DNA of 64,000 bases from Thermoanaerobaculia bacterium (GCA_030431255.1 JAUIJL010000008.1:186001-250000), one strand, 5' to 3'; counted from the first letter of the stretch, positions 17,227-27,029 are shown. Notes: generated by a model from the sequence alone, not told the origin. Translations and numbers: made by a program.

Positions 17227-17826
17227 TTGGCGTCCAATTTACGGCAGCAGAATAAGGAAGCGCTTCGGCGGCGGTTGTATGAAACCGCGCTGGAGCTTTT
17301 TAATACTCAGGGTTATGAAGGCACGACCGTGGCTCAGATCACGGAGCGGGCAGGGGTGGCGAAGGGCACGTTTTTCAACCACTTTCCCACCAAAGAGCAT
17401 GTGGTCTTGGAGTGGTACAACGCCATCACCTTCGAGTCGTTGGCGGCGGCCCGAAAGCGCACTGCAGCCACGGCCGAGCAAGCGATTTGTGATCTTTGCG
17501 TGGACATGTCCCGGCGGGCCACGGATGCACCGGAGCTGTTGTTGGCCAAGGCTCGAAACGGGGCTCATCCCATGCTGATGGAGGCGGAAAAGGTTCAGGA
17601 CGACGAGAGCGACGCCTACTTCTTGGAGCAGGTCCGCCTGGGCAAAGCCGAGGGCGAGCTGCGGGACGACCTCGATGAACAGTTCTTCGTCGATTTGGTC
17701 GGCGCGGTGTTGACCGGCTCGGCGCGCGCTTGGGTTCGAACCCCGGCCGCGTTCGACCTTCCCACTACCATCCGCCGGCGGCTTCAATTCCTGTTTCAAG
17801 CTGCTAAATCGGACGAGCGTGTTTAG
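17227..17826 (+). CDS. TetR-family transcriptional repressor
   Basis: A 199-residue regulator. It starts at TTG 17227, six bases after AAGGAGG. Residues 10-60 form the TetR DNA-binding domain: LRRRLYETALELFNTQGYEG, then TVAQITERAGVAKGTFFNHF, which is the helix-turn-helix. The rest is an all-helical ligand-binding and dimerisation domain. It lies 2 bases before an ABC permease/peptidase gene and shares its transcript, and two matching palindromes lie between its promoter region and its start. The likely job is to repress this ABC operon until a ligand, perhaps the exported or toxic compound, is bound. The ligand is not predictable from the sequence. Confidence 0.9.
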   Translation: MASNLRQQNKEALRRRLYETALELFNTQGYEGTTVAQITERAGVAKGTFFNHFPTKEHVVLEWYNAITFESLAAARKRTAATAEQAICDLCVDMSRRATDAPELLLAKARNGAHPMLMEAEKVQDDESDAYFLEQVRLGKAEGELRDDLDEQFFVDLVGAVLTGSARAWVRTPAAFDLPTTIRRRLQFLFQAAKSDERV

Positions 17827-17828
17827 TC

Positions 17829-20800
17829 ATGTTGAAAACGTCTACTTTCAAAAAAATCTTTCGTTTCGAGCTGCGCTATCAGCTCCGACAACCGCTGTTC
17901 CTGATTTCGACAGCATTATTCTTCCTGCTCGGTCTCGGTCTTGCTTCGTCCGACATCGGCACCGCGGTGGGTCAATCCCCCGGGACCGCCTTGCGCAACG
18001 CGCCGATCGTGGTCTTGCGCCTGATGCCGATCCTGAGCTTGCTCGGTCTTTTCGTCACCACCGCGTTCATTGCCGGAGCGGCCCTCAGGGACTTCGAGCG
18101 TCGGTGCGACATGTTGTTTTTCACCAAACCGGTGAGCAAATTCGATTTTCTGGCGGGCCGATTCGCCGGCTCGCTGTGGGTTTCGTTCTGGGTCTTGGCT
18201 GCAGGCGTGGTCGGGCTGTGGGCCGGTAATTTCGCACCGTGGCAACCCGTGGATCGGCTCGGGCCGATGTCTCTCACGCCCTATCTATTCGGTTTGTTCG
18301 TGATCATCCTGCCGAATCTGTGGATCATGGGCTCGCTCTTCTTCGCCCTGGCCATTTGGAGCCGACGATTCACCCTGACCTATTTGTGCGTGGTCTTCTT
18401 TGTCGGCATGCAGGATGTGGTCGAGGTGGTCGCTCAGAATCTGGCGAGCCGCGAGCTGGGCAGTCTTCTAGAGCCCTCGGGGGTGGTGGCCCTGGAGACC
18501 GTGGCTCGATATTGGACCCTGGCGGAGCAGGCCGTCCGCCTTCCGGAGCTGGGGGGCGTGCTGTTGGCCAATCGCGCGGTGTGGCTCCTCCTCGCCACTG
18601 CTATTTGGATCGTCGCCTATCGTCGCTTTGATTTGGCGACCCGCGAGGCGTCAAAGCGCGGACGCAAAACGGCGACGGCAGGCGCGGCCTTGGAAACCGC
18701 CAGGCAGGCCTCGGTTCCTGGACAAGCAGCCGACCTGCCTCAACCCCAGCGGATCTTCACCCGTGGAGCGCTGTGGCGTCGAACGTTGCGTCAGGCGCGC
18801 CTGGAAATGACCCAGGTGATCTACAGCACTCCCTTTCTGACGCTCTTGGCCTTCGGGTTGATGTTCGTGGTGGCGTACGCCTGGATGGCCGGCTCCCACG
18901 ACGGCATGCCGTCCTATCCACTGACCCATCTGATGTTGCAGGGCATCGGGCTCGGGGTCCGTTTGACCCTGGTGTTGATCCTGGTGCTTTATGCCGGTGA
19001 GCTGATGTCCAGCCGCAAGTCGCTGCAAATGCATCAGGTCTACGACGCCCTGCCGGTGCCCAACGGTCTTTTCTTGGGTGCCAAGGTGCTGGCGCTGTTG
19101 TCCGTGGTGGGTCTGTTCTTGGTGTCGGCCGGTTTGACGACGTTGGCCGTGCAGCTCGCCCGAGGATTCACCGCCATCGATCCGGGCCTTTACCTCAAAG
19201 GGCTGCTGATCCTCGCCCTGCCGCTGGTGCCGTTGATCCTGCTGGCCCTTTGCCTTCAGGTGCTCTCGAATCACAAGATTCTGGGCCTGCTTTCGACTGC
19301 CGGGGCGTTGCTCCTCTTCTTCGTCTTGCCCCGGCTCGGCTTCCAGAATCGGCTCTACCTCTTCGGCAAGCACCCGCCGATCACCTACACGGGGCTCAAC
19401 GGCTATGGTCATCACCTCGAAGCCTTTCTCGGGTTCATGGCCTATTGGAGCTTCGGCGCCTTGTTGCTGGCGGTGGTTGCTCTGCTGTTCTGGCCGCGGG
19501 GCACGGACATGCCCTTCGGCGATCGCCTTCGGGCGGCGCGGCTTCGCTTCAGCCGGCCCGTCGCGGCCATGGCGGCGGTCGGTCTGCTCGGTATGGCAAG
19601 CGTCGGCGGCTGGATTTTCTACAACACCCATGTGGTCAACGATTATCTCGATCGGGATCGGATCTTCCAGCGCATGGTGGATTACGAGACCGCCTATTCG
19701 TCCTATGCCGACTCCCCGGTGCCGAGCATCACCTCGGTATTCGCCGAGGTGGATATCTATCCGGAGAGCCGTAGGGTCGAAATCCGGGGTCGTTATGGGT
19801 TGGAAAACCGCACGGACAGCGCGATCAAGATCTTGCCGATCAATCGCTCGTCCCGCTGGGTGGAAGGGGTGCTTCGGGTGTACGGCGGGGTCGAGCTGGA
19901 GGCTTTGGACTTGCCCGAGCACGAGATGCTGATTCACGACGACGACCTGGGTTTCTATGTGGCCGAGCTGAGCCGTCCCCTGGCGGCGGGGGAGACCATG
20001 GAGCTGGGTTTCACGGTGTCCGTGGACCACGGCGGTTTCGTCAACAGCCGACACAACGATTTGGTGGTGGAGAACGGCACCTTCTTCAGCAATCGGAATT
20101 TCATGCCGGTGCTCGGTTACAGCAGCGACAACCAGCTCGACAATCCCCTGGAACGTCGCAAAAGAGGTTTGGAGCCCTCCGCCCGCGCCGCCGACTTGGA
20201 CGACGCGAAAGCGGCCCGGCGCAATTACCTCGACGCGGATTGGATCGATTTCGAAACCATCGTCTCCACCCGCTCGGATCAGGTGGCCATCGCGCCCGGT
20301 GAGCTCGAGCGCCAGTGGCAGGAGGGCGACCGCGGCTATTTCCACTACAAAACCCACGCGCCGATCGTCTATCTCGTGCCGTTCCTTTCCGGTCGCTACG
20401 AGGTGGCGCGGGATCGTTGGCAGGATGTGGAGATCGAGGTCTACTTCCACCCGGACCATGCCTTCAACATCGATCGATTCCTGGAGACCACCAAGAAAAG
20501 CTTGGCGTCCATGACGGCGAGCTTGGGCCCCTATCCCCATCGATCTTTGCGGATCATCGAGATCCCGGCGTACCACGGCAAGATCGCGTTCGCGTTCGCC
20601 CAAACCATACCGTTCTCGGAGTCCTGGGCGTTTACCGCGGATCTCGACGGCGCCGACCTCGACGGTGCCGACCTCAACGGCGGGGATTTGGATTGGCTCA
20701 CGGGCATCCTCGCCCACGAGGTAGCCCATCAATGGTGGAATCACCAAGTGGTGCCGGCCGGCGTGCAAGGGGCCACGTTGATCGCCGAATCCTTGGCGCA

Positions 20801-21509
20801 ATACTCCGCCATGATGATTCTCGAGGAGATGTACGGACCTCAGGCGGTGCGACATTTCCTCAAATTCCACCTCGATCGGTATCTGGAGCGTCGCGGTCAT
20901 GAGAAGGTCCGCGAGATGCCCCTGAATCGGGTGGAGAATCAGGCCTACATCCACTACAGCAAGGCGAGCCTGGCGCTCTACGACCTCAAGGATCAGATCG
21001 GTCGGCCCGCGGTGGATCGTGCCCTGCGATCGTTCTTGGAGAAGACCAAGTTCCAAGGGCCGCCCTATGCCACCTCACGTCTGTTGTTGGCGGAGCTGCG
21101 GCAGGTGGTGCCCGAAAACAAGCTCTATCTGATCGAGGATCTCTTCGAGAACGTGACCCTCTTTGACAATCGGGTGGATGCCGCCCACTTCACCGAGCTC
21201 GACGACGGTCGGTATCGGGTGGACCTAGAAACCTCGACCCTCAAGCTGCGAGACGATGGTTTCGGAGAGATCACGGAGATCGAGGTGAACGATTGGGTGG
21301 ACCTGGGGGTCTTCGGCGAGCAGGAGATTGACGGCGAAACCCAGGAGGTGGTGTTGGTGATGGAAAAACAACACCTGACTTCCGAGAACGGCCGCTTCTC
21401 GTGGGTCGTGGACCAACGACCCGTGCGAGCGGGTATCGATCCCTACCACAAGCTCATCGACCGCGATTCGGGAGACAACGTCCGGGATCTGCAGCTAAAT
21501 GGGCAATAA
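17829..21509 (+). CDS. ABC transporter permease fused to M1-family aminopeptidase-like domain
   Basis: A 1226-residue membrane protein. Residues 1-270 form an ABC-2-type permease unit of about six spans, a charged linker follows, then a second unit of about six spans (320-610). The C-terminal 600 residues form an M1-like peptidase expected outside the membrane. HEVAHQWW (963-970) and Glu987 in ATLIAESLAQYS make a zinc site; the 19-residue gap after the second His matches this fused family as I know it, one more than classical M1 enzymes. The GAMEN exopeptidase motif is not evident. A DLDGADLDGADLNGGDLDW repeat is inserted before the zinc motif. ATPase and TetR genes flank it. Known in Bacteroidetes and Acidobacteria; substrate unknown. 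Confidence 0.88.
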   Translation: MLKTSTFKKIFRFELRYQLRQPLFLISTALFFLLGLGLASSDIGTAVGQSPGTALRNAPIVVLRLMPILSLLGLFVTTAFIAGAALRDFERRCDMLFFTKPVSKFDFLAGRFAGSLWVSFWVLAAGVVGLWAGNFAPWQPVDRLGPMSLTPYLFGLFVIILPNLWIMGSLFFALAIWSRRFTLTYLCVVFFVGMQDVVEVVAQNLASRELGSLLEPSGVVALETVARYWTLAEQAVRLPELGGVLLANRAVWLLLATAIWIVAYRRFDLATREASKRGRKTATAGAALETARQASVPGQAADLPQPQRIFTRGALWRRTLRQARLEMTQVIYSTPFLTLLAFGLMFVVAYAWMAGSHDGMPSYPLTHLMLQGIGLGVRLTLVLILVLYAGELMSSRKSLQMHQVYDALPVPNGLFLGAKVLALLSVVGLFLVSAGLTTLAVQLARGFTAIDPGLYLKGLLILALPLVPLILLALCLQVLSNHKILGLLSTAGALLLFFVLPRLGFQNRLYLFGKHPPITYTGLNGYGHHLEAFLGFMAYWSFGALLLAVVALLFWPRGTDMPFGDRLRAARLRFSRPVAAMAAVGLLGMASVGGWIFYNTHVVNDYLDRDRIFQRMVDYETAYSSYADSPVPSITSVFAEVDIYPESRRVEIRGRYGLENRTDSAIKILPINRSSRWVEGVLRVYGGVELEALDLPEHEMLIHDDDLGFYVAELSRPLAAGETMELGFTVSVDHGGFVNSRHNDLVVENGTFFSNRNFMPVLGYSSDNQLDNPLERRKRGLEPSARAADLDDAKAARRNYLDADWIDFETIVSTRSDQVAIAPGELERQWQEGDRGYFHYKTHAPIVYLVPFLSGRYEVARDRWQDVEIEVYFHPDHAFNIDRFLETTKKSLASMTASLGPYPHRSLRIIEIPAYHGKIAFAFAQTIPFSESWAFTADLDGADLDGADLNGGDLDWLTGILAHEVAHQWWNHQVVPAGVQGATLIAESLAQYSAMMILEEMYGPQAVRHFLKFHLDRYLERRGHEKVREMPLNRVENQAYIHYSKASLALYDLKDQIGRPAVDRALRSFLEKTKFQGPPYATSRLLLAELRQVVPENKLYLIEDLFENVTLFDNRVDAAHFTELDDGRYRVDLETSTLKLRDDGFGEITEIEVNDWVDLGVFGEQEIDGETQEVVLVMEKQHLTSENGRFSWVVDQRPVRAGIDPYHKLIDRDSGDNVRDLQLNGQ

Positions 21510-21529
21510 AGAATTCTGGAGATAAGACC

Positions 21530-22393
21530 ATGCTGACAATCAAAAACCTATCCAAAACCTACGCCAACGGCGTGCACGCCCTGCGGGGCATCGACCTCAC
21601 GGTGTCCCCCGGTTTGTTCGGGCTTTTGGGGCCCAACGGTGCCGGTAAATCCAGCCTGATGCGCACCCTGGCGACCTTGCAAGCCGCAGATACCGGCAGT
21701 GTGCAGCTCGACGATATCGACGTCTTGAACGACAAGGACGCTGTGCGTCGGGTGTTGGGTTATTTGCCTCAGGACTTCGGCCTCTACCCACGGGTCGATC
21801 CCGAGACGCTGCTCGATCACCTGGCCGACCTCAAGGGCATCGATAATCCCCGGGAGCGGGCCGAGAGCGTCGAGCGGCTGCTGCGATTGACCAATTTGTG
21901 GGACGTGCGCAAGCAGAAGCTCGGTACCTTTTCCGGCGGCATGCGCCAGCGTTTCGGCATCGCCCAAGCGTTGCTGGGCAATCCGCGCCTGATCATCGTC
22001 GACGAGCCCACCACCGGCCTCGATCCCGAGGAGCGGCGTCGTTTCCTGAATCTTTTGGCCAGAATCGGCGAGCAGGCGGTGGTCATTCTTTCCACTCACC
22101 TGGTGGCCGACGTGCGCGAGCTGTGCAGCTCCATGGCCATGATCAACCGCGGCCAAGTGCTGGTCCAAGGCTCACCGAACGGATTGTTGTCCAAGCTCGA
22201 AGGTCGGGTTTGGCGCAAGCAGGTGGACGCCGACGAGCTCGAGGCCCTGGGAGACGACGCCTTGGTGCTTTCCACCCACCTCAACGCCGGGCGGACGGTG
22301 GCGCGGGTCGAAAGCCCGGTGTGTCCCGGGCCCGGATTCCTACCCGCGGAGCCCAACCTCGAGGACGTCTACTTTTCGACCCTGAAGCATTAA
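21530..22393 (+). CDS. ABC transporter ATP-binding protein
   Basis: A 287-residue ATPase starting at ATG 21530, eight bases after GGAG; the longer open frame upstream overlaps the permease gene and is not used. Motifs: Walker A LLGPNGAGKSS (residues 35-45), Q-loop GYLPQDFG (about 80), signature FSGGMRQR (about 133), Walker B RLIIVDEPTTGLD (about 152) and H-loop STHLVAD (about 186). The C-terminal part matches the helper region of ABC-2-type exporters. It should pair with the preceding permease/peptidase, with two copies energising one transporter. The gene is 20 bases downstream of the permease stop in one operon governed by the TetR protein. It is convergent with the GNAT gene. Confidence 0.92.
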   Translation: MLTIKNLSKTYANGVHALRGIDLTVSPGLFGLLGPNGAGKSSLMRTLATLQAADTGSVQLDDIDVLNDKDAVRRVLGYLPQDFGLYPRVDPETLLDHLADLKGIDNPRERAESVERLLRLTNLWDVRKQKLGTFSGGMRQRFGIAQALLGNPRLIIVDEPTTGLDPEERRRFLNLLARIGEQAVVILSTHLVADVRELCSSMAMINRGQVLVQGSPNGLLSKLEGRVWRKQVDADELEALGDDALVLSTHLNAGRTVARVESPVCPGPGFLPAEPNLEDVYFSTLKH

Positions 22394-22407
22394 CGAAGAC
22401 TGGGGCC

Positions 22408-22917
22408 TCAAGAAAACAGGCGGTTGTCCATATTGCCGTTGAACTCCACCATGCCCTCGAAACGCAGACCGATTTTTTCCAGGACCGCGGCTGAGGCGTC
22501 GTTGGTGGCGGAGGTGATGGCGATGATTTTTGCGAGGCCCGCCTCTTCATATCCCCAAGCCAGCGTCGCCGCGGCCGCCTCCGAGGCGTATCCACGACGC
22601 CAGTAGATGGATTTGAAGGCGAAACCCACGTCGGGGAAATCGAATTCCTCTCGTTGGATGATGCCGCACATGCCGATCGGAGCCAGATCTTCTTTGCGGA
22701 TGACCAAAAACAAACCGAAGCCGTGTTGATCGTAGCTGGCCAAGGGCCCTTTGGTCAGGTACTCCCGGGCATCGTCCAAATCGTGCACGTTTTTGTCGCC
22801 GATGTTCTGGATGAAGGCGACCTCGTTCACCAGCTCAAAGATGAATTGGGCGTCGTCGAGGGTCAGCTTGCGTAGGACCAGCCGCTCGGTTTCCAGAATC
22901 TTGCCTTGTATCGTCAC
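22408..22917 (-). CDS. GNAT acetyltransferase (RimJ/RimL-like)
   Basis: A 169-residue enzyme of the Acetyltransf_3 group. It begins with ETERLVLRKLTLDDAQFIF, the usual start of RimJ/RimL-type proteins. The acetyl-CoA-binding stretch YWRRGYASEAAAATLAWGYE (residues about 104-123, R-x-x-G-Y-A/G) follows, then SATNDASAAVLEKIGLRFEG. Such enzymes acetylate N-terminal amines of ribosomal proteins or small molecules such as antibiotics and amino acids. Nothing nearby fixes the substrate. It is convergent with the ABC ATPase gene, 14 bases apart. Confidence 0.88.
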   Translation of the reverse strand: MTIQGKILETERLVLRKLTLDDAQFIFELVNEVAFIQNIGDKNVHDLDDAREYLTKGPLASYDQHGFGLFLVIRKEDLAPIGMCGIIQREEFDFPDVGFAFKSIYWRRGYASEAAAATLAWGYEEAGLAKIIAITSATNDASAAVLEKIGLRFEGMVEFNGNMDNRLFS

Positions 22918-23146
22918 CTTCGTCTCCCTCGCCGAGCCCTACCGGCCCAGCTTTCCCAACGCAACGTATCGGCCGCGTCGCGTTCGCCGTTCGTGCGGTC
23001 ACTTTATCAGTCGGGAGCGCCAAGCTCAGCCACGGGATCTGCCCGGATTGTGCGGCGGAGGTCATGAAGGATCTTTGAGGTCTGGTCCCACCACCGATTT
23101 TGATTCTAGGTGCCCCAAAAAAGCCTGGAGAGGATAATCTCCGGCC

Positions 23147-24178
23147 ATGAAAGAGCAGAGCGACGCAGCAGCCCCCGCTGCCGTTCGACCGGGCCACACC
23201 GAGCGGCGGGTGTTGGTGACCGGAGCGGCCGGGTTTTTGGGTAATCCGTGTTGTGACTTCCTCTCCCATCGGGGTTTGGAGGTCCATGCCGTCAGCCGAA
23301 GCCCTGCGCATGCGCGGCAGGCCGTGGAATCGCGACGGGGGATCCGCTGGTGGCAGACGGATCTGCTCGAGCCGGGAGCGGCCCGGCGGCTGGTGGAGGA
23401 GATTCGACCCACCCATCTCTTGCATTTGGCCTGGGCCACCGGCGCCGACGGATTTCGCGACAGCCCCGAAAATTATCGATGGATCGGGCCGAGTCTGGAG
23501 CTGCTCAGCGCCTTCGCCGAGAACGGCGGTCGGCGGGTGGTCGGTGTGGGCACCGGGGCCGAATACCACTGGGGCTCCGGGGGCGTGTGCTCGGAAGCGA
23601 GCACGCCGCTCCGCCCGACCCTGACCTACGGCCTGTGCAAACGCGCCTTCGGCGAGCTCTTCAGCAGGTTCGTGGAGCAACACGGGCTGAGCGGCGCCTG
23701 GGCCCGTTTATTCTTCCTCTACGGGCCGGGGGAGGAGCCGCGACGGCTGGTGTCGTCGGTGATTCTGCCCCTGCTGCGGGGGGAGCCGGCGGTGTGCAAT
23801 TACGACCGCCTGGAAAGGGATTACCTCTTCGTGCTCGACGCCGCCGAAGGCCTGGTGAAGCTCTTGCAAAGCGAGGTCACCGGACCGATCAACTTGGCGT
23901 CGGGTCAAGCTCCGAGCCTGGGCGAGCTGGTCCGAACCGCCGCCGCCCGGTTGGGTCGTCCCGACATGGTGCGCCTCGGCGGTCTTCCGGATGGACATCA
24001 TCCCTCGCCGCGGGTGGTGGCCGACATCTCACGCGCTCGACAGGAGCTGGGCTGGAAACCCCGCTGGGCGCTGGCCAACGGCCTCGACTTCACGATCGAC
24101 TCCTGGCGACATATCTTGGACGCGCAGCCCACCGGCTCGTCGACCGGAGCATCGGCCCCCGGGAAACCGCCGGCATGA
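23147..24178 (+). CDS. NAD-dependent epimerase/dehydratase (extended SDR)
   Basis: A 343-residue extended short-chain dehydrogenase. RVLVTGAAGFLGN (about residues 21-33) is the NAD-binding GxxGxxG loop. The catalytic Tyr-Lys pair lies in TYGLCKRAFGELF (YxxxK, about residues 161-165), and a TGAEYHWG segment supplies the Ser/Thr-type position. A C-terminal KPRWALANGLDFTIDSW matches the substrate-binding end of sugar-nucleotide epimerases. It is the first gene of a pair: its stop overlaps the start of the flavoprotein gene by four bases (ATGA), so the two are translationally coupled. A role in making a modified sugar nucleotide is plausible; the exact substrate is unknown. Confidence 0.88.
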   Translation: MKEQSDAAAPAAVRPGHTERRVLVTGAAGFLGNPCCDFLSHRGLEVHAVSRSPAHARQAVESRRGIRWWQTDLLEPGAARRLVEEIRPTHLLHLAWATGADGFRDSPENYRWIGPSLELLSAFAENGGRRVVGVGTGAEYHWGSGGVCSEASTPLRPTLTYGLCKRAFGELFSRFVEQHGLSGAWARLFFLYGPGEEPRRLVSSVILPLLRGEPAVCNYDRLERDYLFVLDAAEGLVKLLQSEVTGPINLASGQAPSLGELVRTAAARLGRPDMVRLGGLPDGHHPSPRVVADISRARQELGWKPRWALANGLDFTIDSWRHILDAQPTGSSTGASAPGKPPA

Positions 24179-25536
24179 CCGATCGAATCGTGATCCTCGG
24201 CGCCGGCATGGCCGGCCTGGGTGCCGCCCACCGGCTGCGCGCTGAGCATCCCGAGGGGCCCGCCCTTGATGTGAAGCTGGTGGACAAGAAGACCTACCCG
24301 GGGGGCCACGCCGCCTCCTTCCGTCGCGCCACACCGGCCGGTGACTTCATCTTCGACGACGGTCCGCATATTTCCTTCACCCGCGATCCGCGGATCCAAG
24401 CCCTCTTCGCCGACAATGTGGACGGAGCCTTCGAAGCCCTACACACCCGGGTCGACAATCTGTGGCAAGGGTTTCGGATCAAACATCCGGCGATTTGCAA
24501 TCTTCACGGTTTGCCGACGTCTCTGGTGGTGGAGATCCTGCGGGATTTCGTCGACAGCCGACAGTCGGCGCGAGGCGATGGCGACGCACCGGCGCCCGCG
24601 GACTACGAGCAGTGGTTGATCGCGGCCTACGGTCGGACCTTTGCCGAGACCTTTCCCACGGTCTACGGTCGGAAATACCACACCGCTCCCGCCCGGGCGA
24701 TGACCACCGACTGGCTTGGTCCGCGCCTCTACCGTCCCGACTTGGAGGAGGTATTGCGCGGCGCCCTGGAACCGGAAACGCCGGACGTCCACTACGTCAG
24801 CCATTTCCGCTATCCCACCCGCGGCGGATTCGAAGCGTTTCTGCGGCCGTTCGTCGAAGCTTCGACCCTGGAGCTGGGGCGGGAAATTGTCGGGATCGAC
24901 CCCGGCCGGCGCCGTTTGAGCTTCGCCGACGGCGAGCTCAGGAGCTACGACCGGCTGATCTCCAGCCTGCCCCTACCGGTGTTGATCCAGCTGATCGACG
25001 GTGCGCCGCGGGACATCCGAGAAGCGGCAGACCGATTGGCCTGCACGTCCTGCGTGCTGGTGGACCTGGCGGTGGATCGCGAAGACGTCAGCGATACCCA
25101 TTGGACCTATTTCTACGACGAAGATTTGATCTTCACCCGCGTGAGCTTTCCGCACCTGCTCTCTCCCCACAACGCCCCGGCGGGAACCAGCACGATCCAG
25201 GCGGAAATCTACTATTCGGACAAATACCGACCCCTCGGCACGACCGCGGAAGGCACCTCCCCGGAAGACCACATCGAACCGACGATCCGCGACCTGCGCA
25301 AAGCCGGGGTCCTGCGGGACGACGACCGGATCCTACTGCGCCACGCCGGTCTGATCCCGTGGGCCAACATCATCTTCGATCAGGATCGCCCGGCCGCCCT
25401 GGAGCCGATCTTCGGCTACCTCGAAGAGCTCGGCATCGCCACCGCCGGTCGTTACGGTCGATGGGGCTACCACTGGACCGATGAATCCTTCAAAAGCGGT
25501 GAGGAAGCGGCCCAGCAGATCCTCGACCGGCTGTAG
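24175..25536 (+). CDS. FAD-dependent amine-oxidase/UDP-galactopyranose-mutase-like protein
   Basis: About 453 residues from ATG 24175, which overlaps the epimerase stop; the frame is open further upstream, but only over the epimerase gene. It begins with RIVILGAGMAGLGAAHRL, the dinucleotide-binding fold, then GGHAASFR with the FAD-binding Gly-Gly, and a conserved FDDGPHISF. Near the end, YGRWGYHWTDESFKSGEEAA closes the FAD site. The overall plan matches protoporphyrinogen-oxidase/amine-oxidase and UDP-galactopyranose-mutase-like flavoproteins used in sugar metabolism. Coupling to the epimerase supports a sugar-nucleotide role. Reaction unknown. It ends 5 bases before the convergent peptidase gene. 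Confidence 0.85.
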   Translation: MTDRIVILGAGMAGLGAAHRLRAEHPEGPALDVKLVDKKTYPGGHAASFRRATPAGDFIFDDGPHISFTRDPRIQALFADNVDGAFEALHTRVDNLWQGFRIKHPAICNLHGLPTSLVVEILRDFVDSRQSARGDGDAPAPADYEQWLIAAYGRTFAETFPTVYGRKYHTAPARAMTTDWLGPRLYRPDLEEVLRGALEPETPDVHYVSHFRYPTRGGFEAFLRPFVEASTLELGREIVGIDPGRRRLSFADGELRSYDRLISSLPLPVLIQLIDGAPRDIREAADRLACTSCVLVDLAVDREDVSDTHWTYFYDEDLIFTRVSFPHLLSPHNAPAGTSTIQAEIYYSDKYRPLGTTAEGTSPEDHIEPTIRDLRKAGVLRDDDRILLRHAGLIPWANIIFDQDRPAALEPIFGYLEELGIATAGRYGRWGYHWTDESFKSGEEAAQQILDRL

Positions 25537-25541
25537 CCGAC

Positions 25542-27029
25542 TCAGGAGGATGGGTCTTCGGACTCGGGCGAGGCCTCGACCTGTTTATCCAATCCCCGAG
25601 GTTTCAGAAGCCGATCCACCAAGCGCTGGGCGTCCTCGGCTCGTCCGGCTTGGCGGTAGAGCAGTACCAGGGTTTGGGCATATTCCACCTCGTCCGGCAT
25701 CAAGCGGAACGCGCCTTCATAGGCTCGGATCTTATTTTCCAGATCGTCGTCCGTGGAGTCTTCATACACCTGGGTCAGGAGATACCAGGCCCCGGCCAGC
25801 CCCGGATTGGCGTTGACCATGCGCACCGCGGCTCGCTTCATGGACGAAGGCGGGTCGCCACGCAAGCTGCGGGCGCGTAGCAACAAATAGTCCAGCAGCT
25901 TGTCGTCGGGAGTGAGGGATTTGGCAGTGGCGAAGTGTTGAACCGCCATGTCGTAATCGGGATCCGGACCGTCGGGCAGCTTGGTCATCGCTTGCTGTCC
26001 CAAACCTATGTAGGCCCTCACCTGGGAAGGGTCGAGGGCCAACGACGCCTGCAGGTGCTCTGCAACCAGCGACTCTCGGTATTGCAGGCTCACCATCAGC
26101 TCCCCCAGGCGAGCCAGGGTCTCCGCTCGCGACAAGGTCCGGGTCCGGAACGAGCTCTTGAGGTCGTTGACGTCGACTTTTGCCCTTCGAAAGGTGAAAC
26201 GAGATGATTTTTGGTAGCGCCGCAGCTTCTTTTCCAGTTTTTCCGGAGTGGTTCTAAAAGCTCGGCCAAAGGCCTCCTCAGTCGGCAGATACCTTTGCAA
26301 TTCCAAGAAATCCAAGACTTGACCGAGCCCATTGTCCGTGCCCAACAAGAGATAGTGCACCAGAAGCCAGGATTGCGCATAGAACACCCCTCGCCGGTCG
26401 GTCTCGTTGTAGGCCGGGGAGTTGTGGTTTACGGCGAAGACCTCAGTCAACGGCATCATGTCGTTCTGTTGCAGCCAGTAGAGGTGGGGCTCGATAATCT
26501 TTCCGGTGTGGATGTAGGGGTCGACCACCTCGAAGGTGCTGTAAAACTCAGCCAACCCCTCGTTCAACCATAGGGGCGCGCCGGGCAGGTTGTAGCGCAC
26601 GAAAAAGTGGACCAGCTCGTGCAACACGGTGCGTGTGCTCTGATTTCGATCCAGGGCGTGCACCGCGAGGAAATTACCGTGCGGCTTCTTGTGAAAAAAG
26701 CCACTGATCCTTTCCTTGGGCTGTCCATCTTCGTCGAGGGGGCCGTAGGGCGCGAAGCTCTCCTGGTCTCGAAAGACGTACACGAAAGTCGGGACCGGCG
26801 GCGTTGCACCGCGGGTCCCGAGATGGTCGAGAATCGACTTCAATCGCTCCAACGAGTCGCCGAGGTGTTTGATACGCGCCTCGGGAGCGTCACCGAAAAG
26901 CTGAAAATTCGCCGTCTCCACGGCACGCCACTCCCGGTCTTCTGGTGGCAGCTCGCCCTGCACCGTCGGGGTGAGCAGCGTCAGGCCCAAAGCAATCCAA
27001 AATCCTACGCCGCGGCCGTGCTGAGCCAT
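25542..27029 (-). CDS. Secreted gluzincin-like (DUF1570-type) protein with TPR-like tail
   Basis: A 495-residue protein with an N-terminal signal peptide (FWIALGLTLLTPTVQG). Residues about 35-200 resemble DUF1570: VETANFQLFGDAPE at the start, then HELVHFF (HExxH at 137-141) and PLWLNEGLAEF with the third zinc ligand Glu in NEGLAE (156-161). All metal ligands are intact, so it may be an active zinc peptidase. Residues about 270-480 are helical repeats of TPR type. Neighbours are the flavoprotein gene (convergent) and the CHAT operon (divergent, 286 bases away). It may share control with the latter because both read outward from one repeat-rich region. Substrate unknown. Confidence 0.8.
   Translation of the reverse strand: MAQHGRGVGFWIALGLTLLTPTVQGELPPEDREWRAVETANFQLFGDAPEARIKHLGDSLERLKSILDHLGTRGATPPVPTFVYVFRDQESFAPYGPLDEDGQPKERISGFFHKKPHGNFLAVHALDRNQSTRTVLHELVHFFVRYNLPGAPLWLNEGLAEFYSTFEVVDPYIHTGKIIEPHLYWLQQNDMMPLTEVFAVNHNSPAYNETDRRGVFYAQSWLLVHYLLLGTDNGLGQVLDFLELQRYLPTEEAFGRAFRTTPEKLEKKLRRYQKSSRFTFRRAKVDVNDLKSSFRTRTLSRAETLARLGELMVSLQYRESLVAEHLQASLALDPSQVRAYIGLGQQAMTKLPDGPDPDYDMAVQHFATAKSLTPDDKLLDYLLLRARSLRGDPPSSMKRAAVRMVNANPGLAGAWYLLTQVYEDSTDDDLENKIRAYEGAFRLMPDEVEYAQTLVLLYRQAGRAEDAQRLVDRLLKPRGLDKQVEASPESEDPSS

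Noticed and set aside
18651..21056. Long open frame on the minus strand opposite the permease/peptidase gene
   Set aside because: It is a shadow of a high-GC gene: Gln/His-rich low-order sequence, no domain pattern, while the plus strand has clear motifs.
23350..24174. Upstream in-frame extension of the flavoprotein
   Set aside because: It runs over the epimerase gene in another frame; the GAGMAG fold begins right after ATG 24175.
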